Shown piece after piece: positions 61,933-64,000 of a stretch of DNA of 64,000 bases. Numbering within the stretch: position 1 is the first letter of the stretch; each line of letters begins with the position of its first letter. The position numbers and the translations under genes are program-made. The stretch is from Rhizobium sp. SL86 (GTDB lineage: Bacteria; Pseudomonadota; Alphaproteobacteria; Rhizobiales; Rhizobiaceae), in the NCBI RefSeq assembly GCF_026672545.1, contig NZ_JAPPRJ010000006.1:1-64000 (forward strand), read 5' to 3'. The notes beneath the pieces were generated by a model. That model made no database searches. It was not told the DNA's origin and worked only from the letters and a program-made list of their open reading frames with translations.

Positions 61933-62826
61933 CTACTCGCCGCGCATTTCACTGCGGAATGCGTGCGGCGTCATGCCCGTCGAGTTCTTGAATGCGCGGG
62001 TGAAATTGGCGTGGGATGAGAAGCCGGCAGCGATGGCGACGTCCGCGACGTTCCAGTTCGCATCCAGCAGTCTTTGCTTGGCGAGAGCCATCCGCTTGTC
62101 ATTGACATAGGCATGCGGGCCTTTTCCCGTTGCCTGTTTGAACGCGCGGGCAAAATGGGCAACGCTCATGCAGGCGACGGCCGCGAGGTCGGCCACCGAA
62201 AATTCGTCGTCGAGGTGGAATTCGATGTAGTCCGTCACGCGTTTCATCCGGCGCGTGTCGAGCGCGTTCTCACCGTTGCGCTTGCTCGTCTGGCGGGACG
62301 AGGCCGTCGAATACGAGCGAACAAGACGCGCGGACAGGGAGACGGCCAGGGTCTCGATCAGCAATCGGCCGGCAGCACTTTCGGTCGACATTTCCTGCAG
62401 GATCTGTCCTGCGGCAAATTCGATGAAGGGATCCTGATCGATACTCTCATAGCGCAGTTCGATGGCCGCAGAATCGAGGTCGAATTCCTGCAGGATTGTC
62501 GAGGAGAAGGGTTGTCCCGGCAGGAAGAGATGCAGGCAGTCGTCCATCCGCTCCGTCACCGATATGAACTCCTCCTCAATGCCGGCAGGACAGAGCCAGA
62601 TGGTGCCGCGCCTGGCGACCGTGTGCTGCCGCATGCCGCCGCCACGGCGATCCACAATGCTGCGTCCGCGCAAGAGGATGGCGATCTCCGTATCGTGCGG
62701 CACCAATGACGGCAGTTCGCCCGCTTCATGGCGCCAGCGTTCCGCCAGTATGTTGCGCCAGCCGCTCGCGTTGGAGGTCTCCAGCATCGTTCCGGTAATG
62801 TATTTGTCGACGGAATGACCAAGCAT
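61933..62826 (-). CDS. AraC-family transcriptional regulator
   Basis: A 297-residue regulator with an N-terminal sensor domain and a C-terminal double helix-turn-helix: SVADLAAVACMSVAHFARAF, then KGPHAYVNDKRMALAKQRLL and VADVAIAAGFSSHANFTRAF, ending STGMTPHAFR. The start at 62826 (MLGHSV) is chosen; the longer frame from 62943 runs into the divergent promoter. It faces away from the molybdopterin oxidoreductase gene across 189 bases and probably regulates it. Confidence 0.92.
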   Translation of the reverse strand: MLGHSVDKYITGTMLETSNASGWRNILAERWRHEAGELPSLVPHDTEIAILLRGRSIVDRRGGGMRQHTVARRGTIWLCPAGIEEEFISVTERMDDCLHLFLPGQPFSSTILQEFDLDSAAIELRYESIDQDPFIEFAAGQILQEMSTESAAGRLLIETLAVSLSARLVRSYSTASSRQTSKRNGENALDTRRMKRVTDYIEFHLDDEFSVADLAAVACMSVAHFARAFKQATGKGPHAYVNDKRMALAKQRLLDANWNVADVAIAAGFSSHANFTRAFKNSTGMTPHAFRSEMRGE

Positions 62827-63015
62827 GGTTTTGCTCCAAGTTCCATTGTCCTGAGCCGAGAAGAAGCAAAATCCGGACCAAACCCGCAGATCGGCCAGTT
62901 TAGCAGAAATTGAATACACAAACGCAGTTTTTGCTAACGCCAACGCCTGCCCGTCACTCCACAGTGCCTAAACGTTGAAGCACAGCTTCTCAAAAGGCAG
63001 ATCCGGGAGTTGAAA

Positions 63016-64000
63016 ATGGCTCGCACTACCATCGTCGGCGCATGTCCGCATGACTGTCCAGACACCTGCTCCATCCTGACGACGGTCGAGGACGGAAAGG
63101 CTGTCGCCGTTCGCGGCAATCCTGACCACCCGTTCACGCGGGGGCGTCTATGCGTGAAGGTCAACAATTATCAGGATCGGGTCTACAGCGACAAGCGTCT
63201 GCTCTATCCCATGCGGCGCACGGGCCCGAAGGGCAGCGGCCAGTTTGAGCGCATCAGCTGGGATGAAGCGATGGCGGAGATCGCGTCGCGTTTCAAGGAC
63301 ATCATCGCGACCGATGGTGCGCAGGCCATCCTGCCCTACAGCTATCTCGGCACGCAGGGCATCATCAACGGGCTCAATGTCGGCGACCCGCTGTTCAACA
63401 AGCTCGGCGCCAGCGTCTGCGAGCGCACCTTCTGCGATTCCGGTTCCTGCACCGCCTATATGATGACCATCGGTCACACGCCGGGTATTGATCCGGAAGC
63501 CTTCATTCATTCGAAATACATCATCCTTTGGGCCTGCAACACGATCAGCACCAATTCGCATCACTGGCCTTTCATCGAGCAGGCGCGGAAAAACGGCGCC
63601 AAGCTGGTGGTGATCGATCCGGGCGCACCCGCACCGCGCGGCTGGCGGATTGGCACATTCCCATCCGTCCCGGCACCGATTGTGCACTGGCGCTGGCGAT
63701 GATCCACATCATCATCAAGGAAGGGCTCATCGATCGTGACTATATCGATGCGCACACGGTCGGTTTTGCGGAACTGAGCGAGCGGGTCGAGCAGTACACG
63801 CCGGAATTTGCCTCTGCCGAAACGGGCATTCCCGTGGAGGACATCTATGCGCTCACCCGGGAATATGCGTCGACGACGCCGGCGGTCGTGCGCATCGGCG
63901 TTGCTGTGGAACGCCACGCCGGCGGTGGGCAGACCGTGCGCGCCATTGCCTGCCTGCCGGCCCTGATCGGGGCCTGGAAACATGTCGGCGGCGGTCTGCT
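63016..64000 (+). CDS. Molybdopterin oxidoreductase (partial, frameshifted)
   Basis: The 5' part of a molybdopterin-dependent oxidoreductase large subunit running off the window. The N-terminal [4Fe-4S] motif is C-P-H-D-C-P-D-T-C, followed by GRLCVKVNNYQDRVYSDKRL; a candidate Mo-ligand region is VCERTFCDSGSCTAY. At about 63621 one base seems missing (GATCCGGGCGCACC, where CCGCGGCGC would fit), so the first frame ends at 63702 while the true protein continues in the next frame (ADWHIPIRPGTDCALALAM). The start at 63016 has GGAG upstream. The electron donor and substrate are not clear. Confidence 0.8.

Noticed and set aside
61704..61991. Plus-strand frames before the AraC gene
   Set aside because: No ribosome site, no recognisable domain, and they overlap the 3' end of the AraC gene; treated as non-coding.
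1..64000. CRISPR arrays, rRNA or tRNA genes
   Set aside because: No regularly spaced short repeats and no tRNA/rRNA-like sequence were seen on reading; a covariance-model scan would settle tRNAs.

Overview
The window looks like part of a repABC plasmid from the Rhizobiaceae (Agrobacterium/Rhizobium type). The evidence is a complete repA-repB-repC operon with parS palindromes and an antisense RNA, a Ti/pNGR234a-style quorum-regulated conjugation cluster (traI-trb, traAFB, oriT, traCDG), methyl-accepting chemotaxis proteins with C-terminal W-x-x-F tails, and rhizobial insertion sequences. No rRNA, tRNA or CRISPR array was seen.

Layout. 1-13.3 kb: three paralogous tyrosine recombinases, each beside toxin-antitoxin genes, mixed with a cytoplasmic PAS-PAS chemoreceptor, a broken AraC gene, a 351-bp MITE-like element, a truncated IS21 copy, an amidotransferase/Lrp pair and a dead IS6 element. 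13.4-17.2 kb: repCBA on the minus strand. 17.6-31.1 kb: traI-trbBCDEJK and truncated trbL on the plus strand, fused to truncated traB-traF-traA on the minus strand, then oriT and traCDG. The genes expected between trbL and traB (trbFGHI, traM, traR, traH) are missing, so self-transfer should be lost although relaxase, coupling protein and oriT remain. 31.3-37.7 kb: WGR protein, PemK/Phd-type TA, DUF736 protein, an IS701 relic on a deletion junction, and a three-gene operon with an Xre/RES toxin-antitoxin pair and an unrecognised upstream protein. 37.8-46.4 kb: nested mobile elements (IS21 in the leader of an IS630 element; IS5; an IS3 transposase split by a group II intron). 46.4-54.3 kb: a signalling island with two more chemoreceptors, a diguanylate cyclase and a GGDEF-EAL protein. 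54.7-61.7 kb: further IS elements and fragments, a truncated DUF4143 ATPase and a FitAB/VapBC module. 61.9-64 kb: an AraC regulator divergent from a molybdopterin oxidoreductase that runs off the window and has a frameshift.

How it works together. repABC and at least four complete TA modules should keep the plasmid in the population, and the recombinases may resolve multimers or move segments. A 1,498-bp IS21 direct repeat at 5566-7063 and 39698-41195 brackets the whole replication and transfer region, so homologous recombination could release an approximately 34-kb circle carrying repABC and oriT. The chemoreceptor/c-di-GMP genes are accessory traits. Two of the three receptors are followed by a small protein starting with a similar MT-x-I-x-FP motif, suggesting a repeated receptor-plus-small-protein unit. 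Many boundaries are broken genes, which fits extensive IS-driven rearrangement.
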